Below, one piece after another: positions 10,301 through 16,500 of a DNA stretch of 64,000 nucleotides. Location of the stretch: the NCBI GenBank assembly GCA_029972135.1, contig CP124755.1, positions 1,736,001 through 1,800,000 on the forward strand, written 5' to 3'. The notes under the pieces were generated by a model. It saw nothing but the letters and a program-made list of their open reading frames with translations, ran no database searches and had not been told where the DNA came from. Source of the DNA: Candidatus Thiocaldithrix dubininis. Its GTDB lineage: Bacteria > Pseudomonadota > Gammaproteobacteria > Thiotrichales > Thiotrichaceae. Position 1 is the stretch's first letter. Every line of letters begins with the position of its first letter. The position numbers were made by a program, and so were the translations under genes.

Positions 10301-10726
10301 AGCATTTTTCTTATCAATTGTTCCCCCACTGCCTGAGATTCTAGCAGTAATTTGATAGACACTGGAAACCGGTCTTGCAAAGTTATCACTTAAACCGCCA
10401 GTCCCCGCAACATAAGTCAGATTACAAACATCACTGGCTTGATCACAATGATCTCTCTCAAAACCTGCTATAACTAGCACTTGTCTATTTTTACCAGCAG
10501 GAATTGTAAAGTTGTTGAGACTTGGCGTACCCGTTAAGCCAGCACCCGTTGCGATTTGACTAGTTGAGGCTAAAACACTGACTTGTGCAGCAGAAGCACT
10601 CAAGGGCACGCTAAGCAGCATTACCAGCCATATTAAACTTGCGATATATCTTTCAGAAAACCATTTAATATTTAAATGATGATAGAAAGTTAGGATTTTA
10701 AATTTATTAAATAGTTGTAGAGCCAT
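1349..10726 (-). CDS. Giant secreted beta-helix / SdrD-like surface protein
   Basis: A 3125-residue exported protein. A long N-region precedes a signal peptide ending near SASAAQ (about residue 47). Visible modules, with rough residue positions: an N-terminal Ser/Thr-rich domain (50-390); a GEVEDY domain (395-520); an SdrD B-like domain starting SGVVFEDINYGGG (525-640); a long right-handed beta-helix of Asn-rich repeats such as IIGNNYVG and NTISGNN (700-1400); a second GEVEDY domain (about 1550-1710); a propeller-like segment (1720-1950); a second SdrD-like unit (1960-2100); a shorter beta-helix (2150-2470); a third GEVEDY domain (to 2760); an SdrD B domain LTGKVFNDANVNGIND; and a DUF11-like end (ETLRYTIQYENIGDGVL). 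No LPXTG, autotransporter barrel or type I secretion repeat is seen. Adhesin or sheath component is inference. Confidence 0.8.
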   Translation of the reverse strand: MALQLFNKFKILTFYHHLNIKWFSERYIASLIWLVMLLSVPLSASAAQVSVLASTSQIATGAGLTGTPSLNNFTIPAGKNRQVLVIAGFERDHCDQASDVCNLTYVAGTGGLSDNFARPVSSVYQITARISGSGGTIDKKNALTIGGTPSGDLRFSFQENNLVDANAVQIPNSTLFSTESYHIALNETEINTLLGGSPSGTVSISLPDVLQPKSAGDDAILMAFVFSNVEQTDSGIVRSAVPQLTKSTTTIPGNYTLTASAFDPGQAPNDINDGLLVVGFSTIGQPSSLGGFLTMSGYTQLQSTVTNNSNGIYDNSEPQWTTVEPDGLSMSAQFRNGVASAFTLQSNADSSLSAWGGWAPAFTISSDNADTSDAPASYGTSTHTISGIRLGATVDADATLLSSSNATGDDSSGGDDEDGVTLPSSLTVSSSNTISVNIQNASGYLSAWFDWNQDGDFLDSGEKVISDQSVVVGNQSFSINVPSTTNSGLTFARFRVCSSTDQCNVPSSVVSTGEVEDYVVTVKGNQSLSGVVFEDINYGGGNGRNLGVSAGKGTNGTKVELYNSSGSLVGTTTTANDGLNDGAYLFTGLAAGNYYVRVVNSTVKSTRTGSNGTERGVQTYRTDGTTDVTNEIGGRAPNLADAGANTGSETLNTSTFSLSSSGTVQSVQPVTVTNLNISGVMFGFNFDTIVNTNDSGQGSLRQFILNSNLLGNAGLAQSGLTAGLETSIFQIPGTGPFTISPSSALPAITDSYTAINGSTQSGSSCAASARTLMIALSGTNAGATVSGLTVNAANALIKGLAIGNFTDAGVSANSAGSNLTVKCSNIGLNTDGTTAMQNGTFGIYDNAGGNLTIGGTSVDDRNIISNNFKDGIKLNSVVTALIQNNYVGMSADGLTAKSNNQEAADQAGILLTGTSAVPSKTITVTGNVIAGNNKANTAVNANNTTKGIRLSYANFVTITNNKIGTTPDGMTALANTGYGIYTINSTDITIGGTTAADRNIISGNGQDGINTRSGTNRISILGNYIGLGSDGVKALGNANNGIFLADTSNATIGNSSASGRNIIGSNSYSGIRNSTSTGTKITDNYVGTDVSGTLDRGNTLHGVYVNNANDVVVGGSNAADGNLVVYNKVIGVFTDKTATNNTNTLIENNYVGMLKDGETIAGNTQAGVETKNNVGVTIRNNLISGNKTRGIHLVNSPSTTITNNRIGTNANGTSDKGNLNHGIDVETAAATLLVNNNVISGNDQSGIRLINGDATGTIITNNRIGTNQDGSSAIANTLDGITIDNVPNFTIGSTTTTGNTISGNNRHGIVIANASTKNLTVVGNLIGLNSAGTAALANANQGIMVQNGATAIKIGDGSAAGSNKIAYNGDNGIILSGTSTNDVSISQNSIYANTTLGIDINLDKVTINDANDSDTGPNAVLNFPLIKSANLNSGNLTLSGCAPTGAILEFFEADVSPTSSSGVSAGANKTTLTQDYGEGEQFIARFTEGVGEDTQSPPLDCASLVGADGNSAVGMSPFQWTITTPSTLVSGDKVTATATVTGTGTSEFSGVASALNPIDYADAPASYGTPSHNIVSGVQLGLNIDADSGAFATTDATGDDLDSSDDEDAIITMPSFMQGSTASVTVKATGAGGYLQGWIDWDGSGTFEANEQVAPNLQDNGAGDLDSTTGTIQFSVSVPSYAVTTKTYARFRWSTVANLDATSAASNGEVEDYALTIARSALCSTIEDKEALFLHDDNGKRIFRIDNVATTPVLDSTPVMSTVAGSAGLTISHNLNGGTPSPTFYVVAGGRYYWFNDSTWVNTSHSVTSYDVAPNPGGGVNYIFSYNGTDVWRYDGTSTPSTPLVTGINASMASYYDVATDAQDNFYIVKSTAGKILKYSKDGALLATYTAIGIPTGLQPGYAMIGNDMYVFANGGGIYRGVQNNDVVNFSKIATISISGVTINDIAACPSASIGFQTPKYNLSGVVFEDINYGGGAGRDFTTAAGKGVNGATVELYKADGTYVGNTTTANDGTQDGVYTFNQVLDGNYYVRVVNDTVNSTRVGSNGTELGVQTFRTDGTTAVTNEVGGHNPSLADGAANTGTETLNTTTYQLSGGANVQSLQAVTLAGADLSGIEFGFNFDTIVNTKANGQGSFAQFLANSNLLKNDNLDQADTLIAIPAGQETTIFMIPTTDTGFVNSPDGGTGKAWLIATGTQYLTMTDANTAVDGSTQTASMGNTNAAVSDITLGSEIIISNSGTPNNSNYGALTIRDTVGFVRNIGITTSSNIAGVTVYQTDMTKTLTSGSEITQITSFNVGNSGITLEGAKGVKVENNISRAAGKVNTISDGLIFVNGANQNTVRNNIFHSNSSCGIDLIPSIKNSNNLIESNQIYNNGYGSTSSQEAGICIRSGDSNTIRNNTIYKNKNDGITVMSGNQSNVFTQNAIYQNGNIGIDLGTGSNSLGDGITVNDANDADTGGNNLLNFAMIKQALSVNGKLVIQGCAPSGSTIELYEADVSPTSVSQVAAGSNKFGKTQDYGEGERYLTTFVEGAGEDTVTTPVDCATLTDADGNSAVGMSPFQWTLTMPSNVLIDDKLTVTATNASNTSEFSPVVSLQLYQDRGDASASYGDAAHTINAAVYLGTTLPDMDASSVASTGADGDDISGIDDEDSVSILPSLYTSSTGTSVNVKVLNSTGNKAWLVGWIDFNKNGVFDSNEAATIPVSSAAQVKTVGLTWANLSGLTAGDTHMRLRVTTDPLIATGVASTSLATGTATDGEVEDYVVTIQQDGAVLTGKVFNDANVNGINDTEAGIDNVTVVLKDDSANTCRSVQTQADGSYQFAGLAAGSYTVYEAANANVPVPDTCPPVTADPTGYSSSTANSKTLSIAANATVQQDFGDVASPSFTLDNSLVTQPNTTVVHPHIFRTEVNGEVSLSLIEENLDPSNLLWESQLLRDANCDSKLNAGDTVITGAISLNAGDKLCILTKVLTPANASSGATQTLTLQSEFTYGDGSVLTATNKQTRTDTTKVNAASSDTAVSGAGKLDLKKFVWNVTRNQSGETALPGETLRYTIQYENIGDGVLDELVVHDALPSFTDLVAGSPTCVQTPTELSLCTPHVVDNAIDWSFVGKLQAGNHGSVSYEVVIH

Positions 10727-11268
10727 ATATAGTCTAACTACCTATGTTATTTTTATTAATTGCTTTAGTATCAAGGCAGATTGTTATTACTGTTTCTCCG
10801 ATAATAACATAAAATTAGCAATTGACAATTATATTATCAACGATCCCAATACAATTGCTTAAATTCAACATAAGTAATTGATATATATGATTTTGTATAA
10901 TTCGCAATTAATTAATAATCACTTAGAATTCAATTACATAGCATTCGCGCTATCAATCTCACAAAAGAGCTGTATAGTTCCTATTGAATATTCATCTTTT
11001 CTTATGATGTGCATAGATATTTACACCATACAATGCCTCTATTGACTTTTAAAATCCTAGCATCAATTAATTTTCATTAATTATTTTCAGTAAAACCCCG
11101 TAAATTTATTCCCTTTTTCTACACGGCTGTACGCTGTTGCTGATCAATCGCGCAAATGGGATTTCTTCGCTTTTTTTAGCCCACAGTAGGTTTCTTTCTT
11201 AACTCAAACGGCTGCGCAATTAGTACTTTTATATAGTATTTCTCGTTATTTGATCTAGAATCTATTAA
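10727..11268. other. AT-rich gene-free spacer
   Basis: About 540 bases between the divergent giant gene and tnpB. It is strongly AT-rich with many AATTA tracts and must contain the promoter of the giant gene and the left end of the tnpB element. I cannot place either exactly. No ORF with a Shine-Dalgarno site and no tRNA-like fold was seen. Confidence 0.5.
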
Positions 11269-12369
11269 ATGAATGCAGCAAGCTTTATCCTGAAAACGCT
11301 CAAAGTCCGTATCAAGGACAAGCACGCACCCCTACTAAAACAGTGGGCGTTCGAGTGTAATCAGGTATGGAATGCTGCCAACGCTGTCACGTCAGAATAC
11401 AGCTATGTCCCTGTGCCAGAAGTGGGTTTTATTAGAAACCACTTTTCAGCCTTTGATTTGGCTAAAAGCCAAGCCGCTTTTAGAAAAGCCCGTGGATTCA
11501 CTATTCACTCGCAAACTGTTCAAGAAGTTACAGAAGCACACGCCAAGGCACGTAAGCAATTCAAGAAAGATAAGCTACGTTGGCGTGTTTCTGGCGGTAG
11601 TCGCCGTTCCCTTGGGTGGATTCCCTTTAAATCCGGTGCAGCCGTTTGGAAAAATGGACAAGTCCGGTATAACGGTCATTTCCTCAAGGTATGGGATAGC
11701 TACGGATTAGCGCAATACACTTTTCGTTCTGGCTCATTCACTGAAGATGCACGGGGTCGCTGGTACTTCAATGTAGTGGTTCAAGTTCAAGCTACTGACG
11801 TATCAGGTAAGGGTACAGTCGGCATTGATTTAGGCTTAAAAGATACTGCTACTTGCAGCAATGGTTTAAGGCTTGAGGCTAAGCAGTTCTATCGCAAAGC
11901 AGAAAAACAATTAGCGATTGCCCAACGTGCCAACAAGAAAAAGCGGATTAAAGCCATTCATGCCAAGGTTAAAAACCGTCGTTTAGATCATATTCATAAA
12001 TTCACGACTCAATTAGTGCGTGAACATTCATTCATTGTCGTTGGCAACGTCAGCAGTTCAGGTCTTGCCAAAACTAAAATGGCTAAATCCGTTTTAGATG
12101 CGGGCTGGTTCATGCTGAAAACACAGCTTGATTATAAATCGAAAGCGATGCAAGGTGTGTTTTTAGAGGTCAATGAAGCGTACAGTACCCAAGCGTGTTC
12201 GTGTTGCAGGAGTGTTTCTGTCAACAGTCCGAAAGGTAGAGCAGGACTTGGAATAAGAGAATGGACTTGCCCTGACTGTGGGGCGCTGCATGATCGAGAT
12301 GTCAATGCAGCACGGAACATTCTCGCGGCAGGACATTGCCGTCTCGCGGGAGGAATCCCCGTTCTTTAG
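11269..12369 (+). CDS. tnpB: TnpB RNA-guided nuclease with altered RuvC-II site
   Basis: A 366-residue OrfB/TnpB protein. RuvC-I is present (GTVGIDLGLKD, Asp187). RuvC-III is present (DRDVNAARNIL, Asp344). A zinc ribbon is present (CSCC then CPDC). The usual RuvC-II glutamate (IVVED-type motif) is replaced by glycine in FIVVGNVSSSGL (Gly259), while MAKSVLDAGW follows as in normal relatives. A Glu at 303 in LEVNEAYSTQ could substitute. TnpB proteins cut DNA guided by an omega RNA made from the element's own 3' end and help the transposon persist. The C-terminus GIPVL overlaps the right-end hairpin, as is usual. Either a rearranged-active or a nuclease-dead version is possible. Confidence 0.9.
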   Translation: MNAASFILKTLKVRIKDKHAPLLKQWAFECNQVWNAANAVTSEYSYVPVPEVGFIRNHFSAFDLAKSQAAFRKARGFTIHSQTVQEVTEAHAKARKQFKKDKLRWRVSGGSRRSLGWIPFKSGAAVWKNGQVRYNGHFLKVWDSYGLAQYTFRSGSFTEDARGRWYFNVVVQVQATDVSGKGTVGIDLGLKDTATCSNGLRLEAKQFYRKAEKQLAIAQRANKKKRIKAIHAKVKNRRLDHIHKFTTQLVREHSFIVVGNVSSSGLAKTKMAKSVLDAGWFMLKTQLDYKSKAMQGVFLEVNEAYSTQACSCCRSVSVNSPKGRAGLGIREWTCPDCGALHDRDVNAARNILAAGHCRLAGGIPVL

Positions 12370-12386
12370 GGCGGGGAGGATGTCAA
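12240..12386 (+). ncRNA. Candidate omega RNA (reRNA) scaffold of the tnpB element
   Basis: In this family the guide RNA scaffold spans the 3' end of tnpB and the right end. Here the terminal segment contains the CCCCG/CGGGG hairpin at 12357-12376 and ends at about GTCAA (12386). The guide would then be read from the flank, beginning near GTTAGAAAAAGC. The 5' boundary given is a rough guess. Confidence 0.4.
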
Positions 12387-12402
12387 GTTAGAAAAAGCTA
12401 AA

Positions 12403-12789
12403 GTGCATGAATTAGCCGATGGTATTAAAGAGGGTGCTGAAACTGTGATGGATGCCGCTAAAGAAACAGTCCATAACTTGAAAGATAAAGCGAGTGAATG
12501 GAGTGAAACAGCACAAGATAAAGCGACCGAGTTAAAAGCCAAAGCCGCAGATACCGCTCAGAGTATTAAAACCAAAACCCAAACAGCTTTAGATGCTGCG
12601 GGTGATAAGGCTGACAAGCTCGAAACTGAAACGCAAGAAAAGTCATTAGAGTTGGGTGTTAAGGCACAAATCGCTGCCGAAGAGGCAGGTGATAAAATGG
12701 AAGCAGCCGTTAGACAAGCGCAAGCCAAAGCGCACGAAGTCACAAAGGATGTGCAACAAAAGGTAGATGAAATTAAAGACAAGAAGTAA
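12403..12789 (+). CDS. Helical-repeat protein (apolipoprotein/LEA-like), possibly 5'-truncated
   Basis: A 128-residue protein made almost wholly of charged amphipathic helix with imperfect repeats (AADTAQSIKTKTQTALDAA, AAEEAGDKMEAAVRQAQAK). It is rich in Ala, Lys, Glu and Asp, with no Cys and no signal peptide. It resembles YtxH/LEA-type stress proteins in style; no specific family is claimed. The only usable start is GTG at 12403, with no good ribosome site. The reading frame is open upstream back to a TAG inside the tnpB right end (12367), giving KLEKAK before the GTG. The original 5' end may therefore have been cut off by the element. A strong terminator follows. Confidence 0.65.
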   Translation: MHELADGIKEGAETVMDAAKETVHNLKDKASEWSETAQDKATELKAKAADTAQSIKTKTQTALDAAGDKADKLETETQEKSLELGVKAQIAAEEAGDKMEAAVRQAQAKAHEVTKDVQQKVDEIKDKK

Positions 12790-12813
12790 AACGTCTATTA
12801 AGTTCATTACCTG

Positions 12814-12838
12814 ACGGGGCAAGGATTGCCCCGTTTTT
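12814..12838 (+). terminator. Rho-independent terminator
   Basis: Nine-bp stem ACGGGGCAA/TTGCCCCGT with a GGA loop, followed by TTTT, 24 bases after the helical-protein stop. The downstream lipoprotein gene converges on it. Confidence 0.85.
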
Positions 12839-12848
12839 ATAGCTTAAC

Positions 12849-13463
12849 TTATTGAGCGGGCTGTACTTCTTCCCAGAAATCAGCCGGATAACCTTGCTCA
12901 TCTACACTCGTGACTTGCTCACCTTTTACAGGTTTACCCGCTTTACAAGACCAGTCGTAAATCGTAACACGCCCCGCCGCTGCGGCTGGAATAATGTCAG
13001 AATCAGGCTCGGATTTACAAAAATCGACCATACCTGCATTCGGTTCCGTGCTAGTATCCGCTTTCTCTTCACAAGGCAAATTTGCACCCACCACACAAGC
13101 ATAGACTTTTTTATTCATACAACGCCAGCTCACGAAGCCGGGCTCACGTAATTGTGGTAAGTCTTCAGCCACCATTTGCTGCCCCACCATCGCTTTAATC
13201 AAGTTATCTGGCAACGCCTGACCTGTGTAGCGATTATCAGGTTTATCCATTGTCCCTACCGTCGCACAGTAAGTAAACGGATCAGCCATTCCAGTAGGTG
13301 CTGGTGTAGTAGCTTGTGCTTGCGGGGCAGCGGTAGTAGTCGTTTCGGTAGTCACAACTGTGGTAGTTGTTTCTGTTTGTTTGTCTTCTCCGCAGGCTGT
13401 TAAACCAAGCAGTAAACTACTGATAACACAGGCTATTAAAATACGTGGCATTTTCAAAACCAT
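12849..13463 (-). CDS. Hypothetical Cys-containing lipoprotein
   Basis: This 204-residue protein has a lipoprotein signal: MVLKMPRILIACVISSLL then lipobox LTAC (Cys24). AGGAG six bases before the ATG at 13463 supports the start. After the Cys comes a Thr-rich, low-complexity linker (TTTTVVTTETTTT) and then a globular part with Cys residues in YCATV, WRCMNK, YACVVG, LPCEE, DFCKSE and DWSCKAG, suggesting disulphides in the periplasm. I do not recognise the family. It stands alone between convergent and divergent neighbours. Confidence 0.75.
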   Translation of the reverse strand: MVLKMPRILIACVISSLLLGLTACGEDKQTETTTTVVTTETTTTAAPQAQATTPAPTGMADPFTYCATVGTMDKPDNRYTGQALPDNLIKAMVGQQMVAEDLPQLREPGFVSWRCMNKKVYACVVGANLPCEEKADTSTEPNAGMVDFCKSEPDSDIIPAAAAGRVTIYDWSCKAGKPVKGEQVTSVDEQGYPADFWEEVQPAQ

Positions 13464-13679
13464 ATAAAACTCCTACAATTGACAAATAAGGGGACTGGCT
13501 ACCTGCCTTAGAGCAACGTAACACTGATTAGTTCTGCTACTAAAGCCTAGCATTAAACTTAAAATTTCGTCGAAATAGCAAAAAAGAAAACTCAGTTTTC
13601 TAAGAAAAATCATGTCAGAATTTAAGATATAAACGGTTACACAACGTAACCCTATCAATCGGGCTTCAGGATATTTTAT

Positions 13680-14495
13680 ATGAAAACATACCCCTTAATC
13701 GGGCTTTTATTGTGCAGTTTATATATGCAAGTGGATGCAGCACCTAAAAAAATTAAGCATACGTCGCCAACCCTTGAGCATTATGCAACCACCACTACTA
13801 CACCCAGCGCGTTTGCACAGACGAACTACGATTTATTTGCCAAATTTCTGGAAAAATCCTTAACCGGACAAGGCAAACTCGACTTTTACCAAATGAGCAA
13901 ACAAGTTAAACGCAATATTCAATGGCTAGATGCGCAGAATACTAATGCTTATAACGATGCCTTTCGCCGCTCATTTAAATTTATACAACATTATGATTTA
14001 AAGGGCATGCCTTCTATTATTATGCTGATCCCTTATATGGAATCACAATGGCAAGCCAATAAGGGTGACCCCAAAGGCGATTATGGTTATTGGCAATTAG
14101 TGCCAGAGGTATTAAATGAAATCAAAACACTAGACTATATACCCGCAAGTTTTAATAAACATAATATCAATCAAATTCGGGAACACCCCCAATTAAGCAC
14201 TTATGCCGCTCAAATTCACTTACGCCGTTATTATTTTTATTTTGCAAAGGTAGCTAAATATTCTGAAAGTGATGCGTGGTTATTCACGTTGGTATCGTAT
14301 AATTGGGGCGCAGGCAACGTTAAACGTTTATTAGCGGAATTAAAAAAACAAGGGCAAACACCTAATTTTGCTAACTTTTATCAGAGTTTGTATAAGCTCT
14401 ATCAAAAAAATCCGAATGATCGTTCTATTCGAGCAGCAGCGGCTTACGTACCCAGTTTATGGAATATGGCGCAATTATTGAAGAAGGTAAATTAA
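13680..14495 (+). CDS. Lytic transglycosylase (SLT domain)
   Basis: A 271-residue exported murein hydrolase. A short signal peptide (MKTYPLIGLLLCSLYMQVDAAP) precedes the SLT domain. LIPYMESQWQANK carries the catalytic Glu (about residue 121), and GDYGYWQLVP and LVSYNWGAGNVKRLL are the usual SLT blocks. It would cleave the MurNAc-GlcNAc bond to form 1,6-anhydroMurNAc. There is no LysM domain, so it is shorter than MltD. A hairpin terminator follows the stop. Confidence 0.85.
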   Translation: MKTYPLIGLLLCSLYMQVDAAPKKIKHTSPTLEHYATTTTTPSAFAQTNYDLFAKFLEKSLTGQGKLDFYQMSKQVKRNIQWLDAQNTNAYNDAFRRSFKFIQHYDLKGMPSIIMLIPYMESQWQANKGDPKGDYGYWQLVPEVLNEIKTLDYIPASFNKHNINQIREHPQLSTYAAQIHLRRYYFYFAKVAKYSESDAWLFTLVSYNWGAGNVKRLLAELKKQGQTPNFANFYQSLYKLYQKNPNDRSIRAAAAYVPSLWNMAQLLKKVN

Positions 14496-14503
14496 TTCAA
14501 TAC

Positions 14504-14528
14504 AAGGTGATATGTGTGATATCACCTT
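14504..14528 (+). terminator. Hairpin terminator after the transglycosylase gene
   Basis: Ten-bp perfect stem AAGGTGATAT/ATATCACCTT around GTGTG, between convergent genes. The U-run is weak. Confidence 0.6.
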
Positions 14529-14562
14529 ATAAGAGATAAAGCGCTATTTAAAACAACATTGA

Positions 14563-15096
14563 TTAATGTTCAGCGTGCTTATCATCACTTGGCGTAACAT
14601 GATGATTTAATTTATCCATAATAGCGTATAACACACCAGATAACACAAATGTTAGATGGATACCCACCATCCAACCTAAATGGCGATCACTCACATCGTC
14701 CACTTTCATAAAGGCTTTCAGTAATTCGACCCCCGAAATAGCGACAATAGAGCCAATTAATTTAATCTTTAAATCGGTAAAGCCAATATGCCCCATCCAT
14801 TCAGGTCGATCATCGTGATCATGCAAATCTTCCATTTTGGAAACAAAGTTTTCATAGCCGCTAAAAATAATAATAACCATAAGGTTCATAATGAGCGACA
14901 CATCCACTAAGGATAAAACGCCAATAATAATATTAGCCTCGCTCGCATCGGGTAAATTGACTAATAACGTCCAGAGTTGTTTACTGAACTTCACTAGCAT
15001 AATGCCAAGCGCCACAATCAAACCTAAATAAACCGGCGCTAGAATCCAACGGCTACTAAAGAGGACGTGCTCAAAACCACGCTCTAACTGCTTCAT
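14563..15096 (-). CDS. yqhA: YqhA / UPF0114 family membrane protein
   Basis: A 177-residue integral membrane protein. It opens MKQLERGFEHVLFSSRW, characteristic of the family, followed by TM1 (LAPVYLGLIVALGIML). TM2 is in SLVDVSLIMNLMVIIIFSG. After the conserved loop SKMEDLHDHDDRPEW come TM3 (LIGSIVAISGVELL) and TM4 (GIHLTFVLSGVLYAIMD). Length matches the E. coli homologue. The biochemical function is not established. It is a single gene with a His-rich C-terminal tail. Confidence 0.9.
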   Translation of the reverse strand: MKQLERGFEHVLFSSRWILAPVYLGLIVALGIMLVKFSKQLWTLLVNLPDASEANIIIGVLSLVDVSLIMNLMVIIIFSGYENFVSKMEDLHDHDDRPEWMGHIGFTDLKIKLIGSIVAISGVELLKAFMKVDDVSDRHLGWMVGIHLTFVLSGVLYAIMDKLNHHVTPSDDKHAEH

Positions 15097-15201
15097 AATT
15101 AATCCCTGTCATAAGAAATTTTGACGGGCGAAGCATACTGGAAGCGCCTTTGGGATGAAACTATTGCACTGTGCTTATTTCCCTGACACAAGGAATAGTC
15201 T

Positions 15202-16500
15202 ATGACTTTAAAAGCTTACCGTGCCGCTATTCTGCATTGTTTAGATGACCCCGGTTTAACCCTGCCCGCCCGCAATATTGAATACTTTGCAGACGGGATT
15301 TTAATTATAGAAAACGGTTATGTGCAACAAGTGGGGGATGCCGCCACGTTGTTAGCACAATTACCGCACGAATGCGAACTAATCGAGTACCCACAGCATT
15401 TAATTATTCCCGGCTTAATTGATCTACATATTCATTATCCACAAACCGATATGATTACTGCCTACGGTGAACAATTGTTGCCTTGGCTCGAACAATATAC
15501 GTTTCCGACTGAACGTGAATTTGCGGATACACAACACGCCCAAGCGGTTACACAGTTTTTCTTAGATGAATTGCTACGCAATGGTACAACCAGCGCGGTC
15601 GTCTACGGCACAGTGCATCCGCAGTCGGTCGATGTTTTGTTTGAACAAGCTTATCAACGCAATTTACGGCTGATTGCGGGTAAGGTCATGATGGATTGCT
15701 ATTGCCCACCTTACTTACAAGACACTCCCGAATCCAGCTATGAGCAAAGCAAAGAGCTTATTGAAAAATGGCAAGGTAAAGGACGGTTGGCTTATGCAGT
15801 GACCCCACGGTTTGCGCCCACTTCCAGCGATGCGCAATTACAGCAAGCTCAACGCTTATTAAGCGAATATCCCGAGGTTTACCTACAAACCCATTTGGCT
15901 GAAAATAAACAAGAAGTCGCGTGGGTACACAGTTTATTCCCGCAAGCACGCAGTTATTTAGCCGTTTACGAGCATTATCAATTCGTTAAGCCTCGCTCTA
16001 TTTTTGCACATTGCATTTATCTGGATCAGCCAGATAAACAGCTTATGGCACAAAAAGGCGCGTCTATTGCATTCTGTCCTTCGTCCAATTTGTTTATGGG
16101 CAGCGGTTTGTTTGATTTACACGCTGCTAAAAGCGCTGGCATTCGAGTGGGTTTAGGCACAGATGTTGGGGCGGGTACTAGCTTTAATTTACTGCAAACG
16201 TATCAAGATGCTTACAAAGTCACGCAACTGCTTGAACAGAATATCTCAGCGTTCCAAGGCTTATACTTAGCTACCTTAGGCGCGGCTCAAGCGTTATATA
16301 TGGAAGATAAAGTGGGCAACTTTAGCGCAGGTAAAGAAGCGGATTTTGTGGTGTTAGATTTGACGGCAACCCCATTAATGCAACGCCGTTTACAGCATAC
16401 CACTAGCTTACATGAACAGTTGTTTGCGTTGATGATGTTGGCGGATAACCGAGTGGTTTCCGCCACTTACATTATGGGAGAAGCCGCTTATTGCAAATAA
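15202..16500 (+). CDS. guaD: Guanine deaminase
   Basis: A 432-residue amidohydrolase that deaminates guanine to xanthine plus ammonia. Zinc and catalytic sites are visible: LIDLHIHYPQTDMI (His76, His78), YLQTHLAEN (third His), RSIFAHCIYL (fourth His) and VGLGTDVGAGTSFNLL (Asp). Length is typical. AAGGAAT precedes the ATG at 15202. The last 13 bases overlap the convergent UbiB-like gene. There is no neighbouring purine gene, so this is likely a stand-alone salvage or nitrogen-scavenging enzyme. Confidence 0.93.
   Translation: MTLKAYRAAILHCLDDPGLTLPARNIEYFADGILIIENGYVQQVGDAATLLAQLPHECELIEYPQHLIIPGLIDLHIHYPQTDMITAYGEQLLPWLEQYTFPTEREFADTQHAQAVTQFFLDELLRNGTTSAVVYGTVHPQSVDVLFEQAYQRNLRLIAGKVMMDCYCPPYLQDTPESSYEQSKELIEKWQGKGRLAYAVTPRFAPTSSDAQLQQAQRLLSEYPEVYLQTHLAENKQEVAWVHSLFPQARSYLAVYEHYQFVKPRSIFAHCIYLDQPDKQLMAQKGASIAFCPSSNLFMGSGLFDLHAAKSAGIRVGLGTDVGAGTSFNLLQTYQDAYKVTQLLEQNISAFQGLYLATLGAAQALYMEDKVGNFSAGKEADFVVLDLTATPLMQRRLQHTTSLHEQLFALMMLADNRVVSATYIMGEAAYCK

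Larger units (their letters stand above)
11269..12386 (+). mobile_element. IS200/IS605-group element carrying only tnpB
   Basis: The element holds a tnpB gene and no tnpA (Y1 transposase), so it depends on a TnpA elsewhere to move. The right end is recognisable: a CCCCG/CGGGG hairpin (12357-12376) followed by AGGATGTCAA, typical of IS605-type right ends. The left end lies somewhere before 11269 and is not resolved. Insertion was just upstream of, or inside, the helical-protein gene at 12403. Confidence 0.7.
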
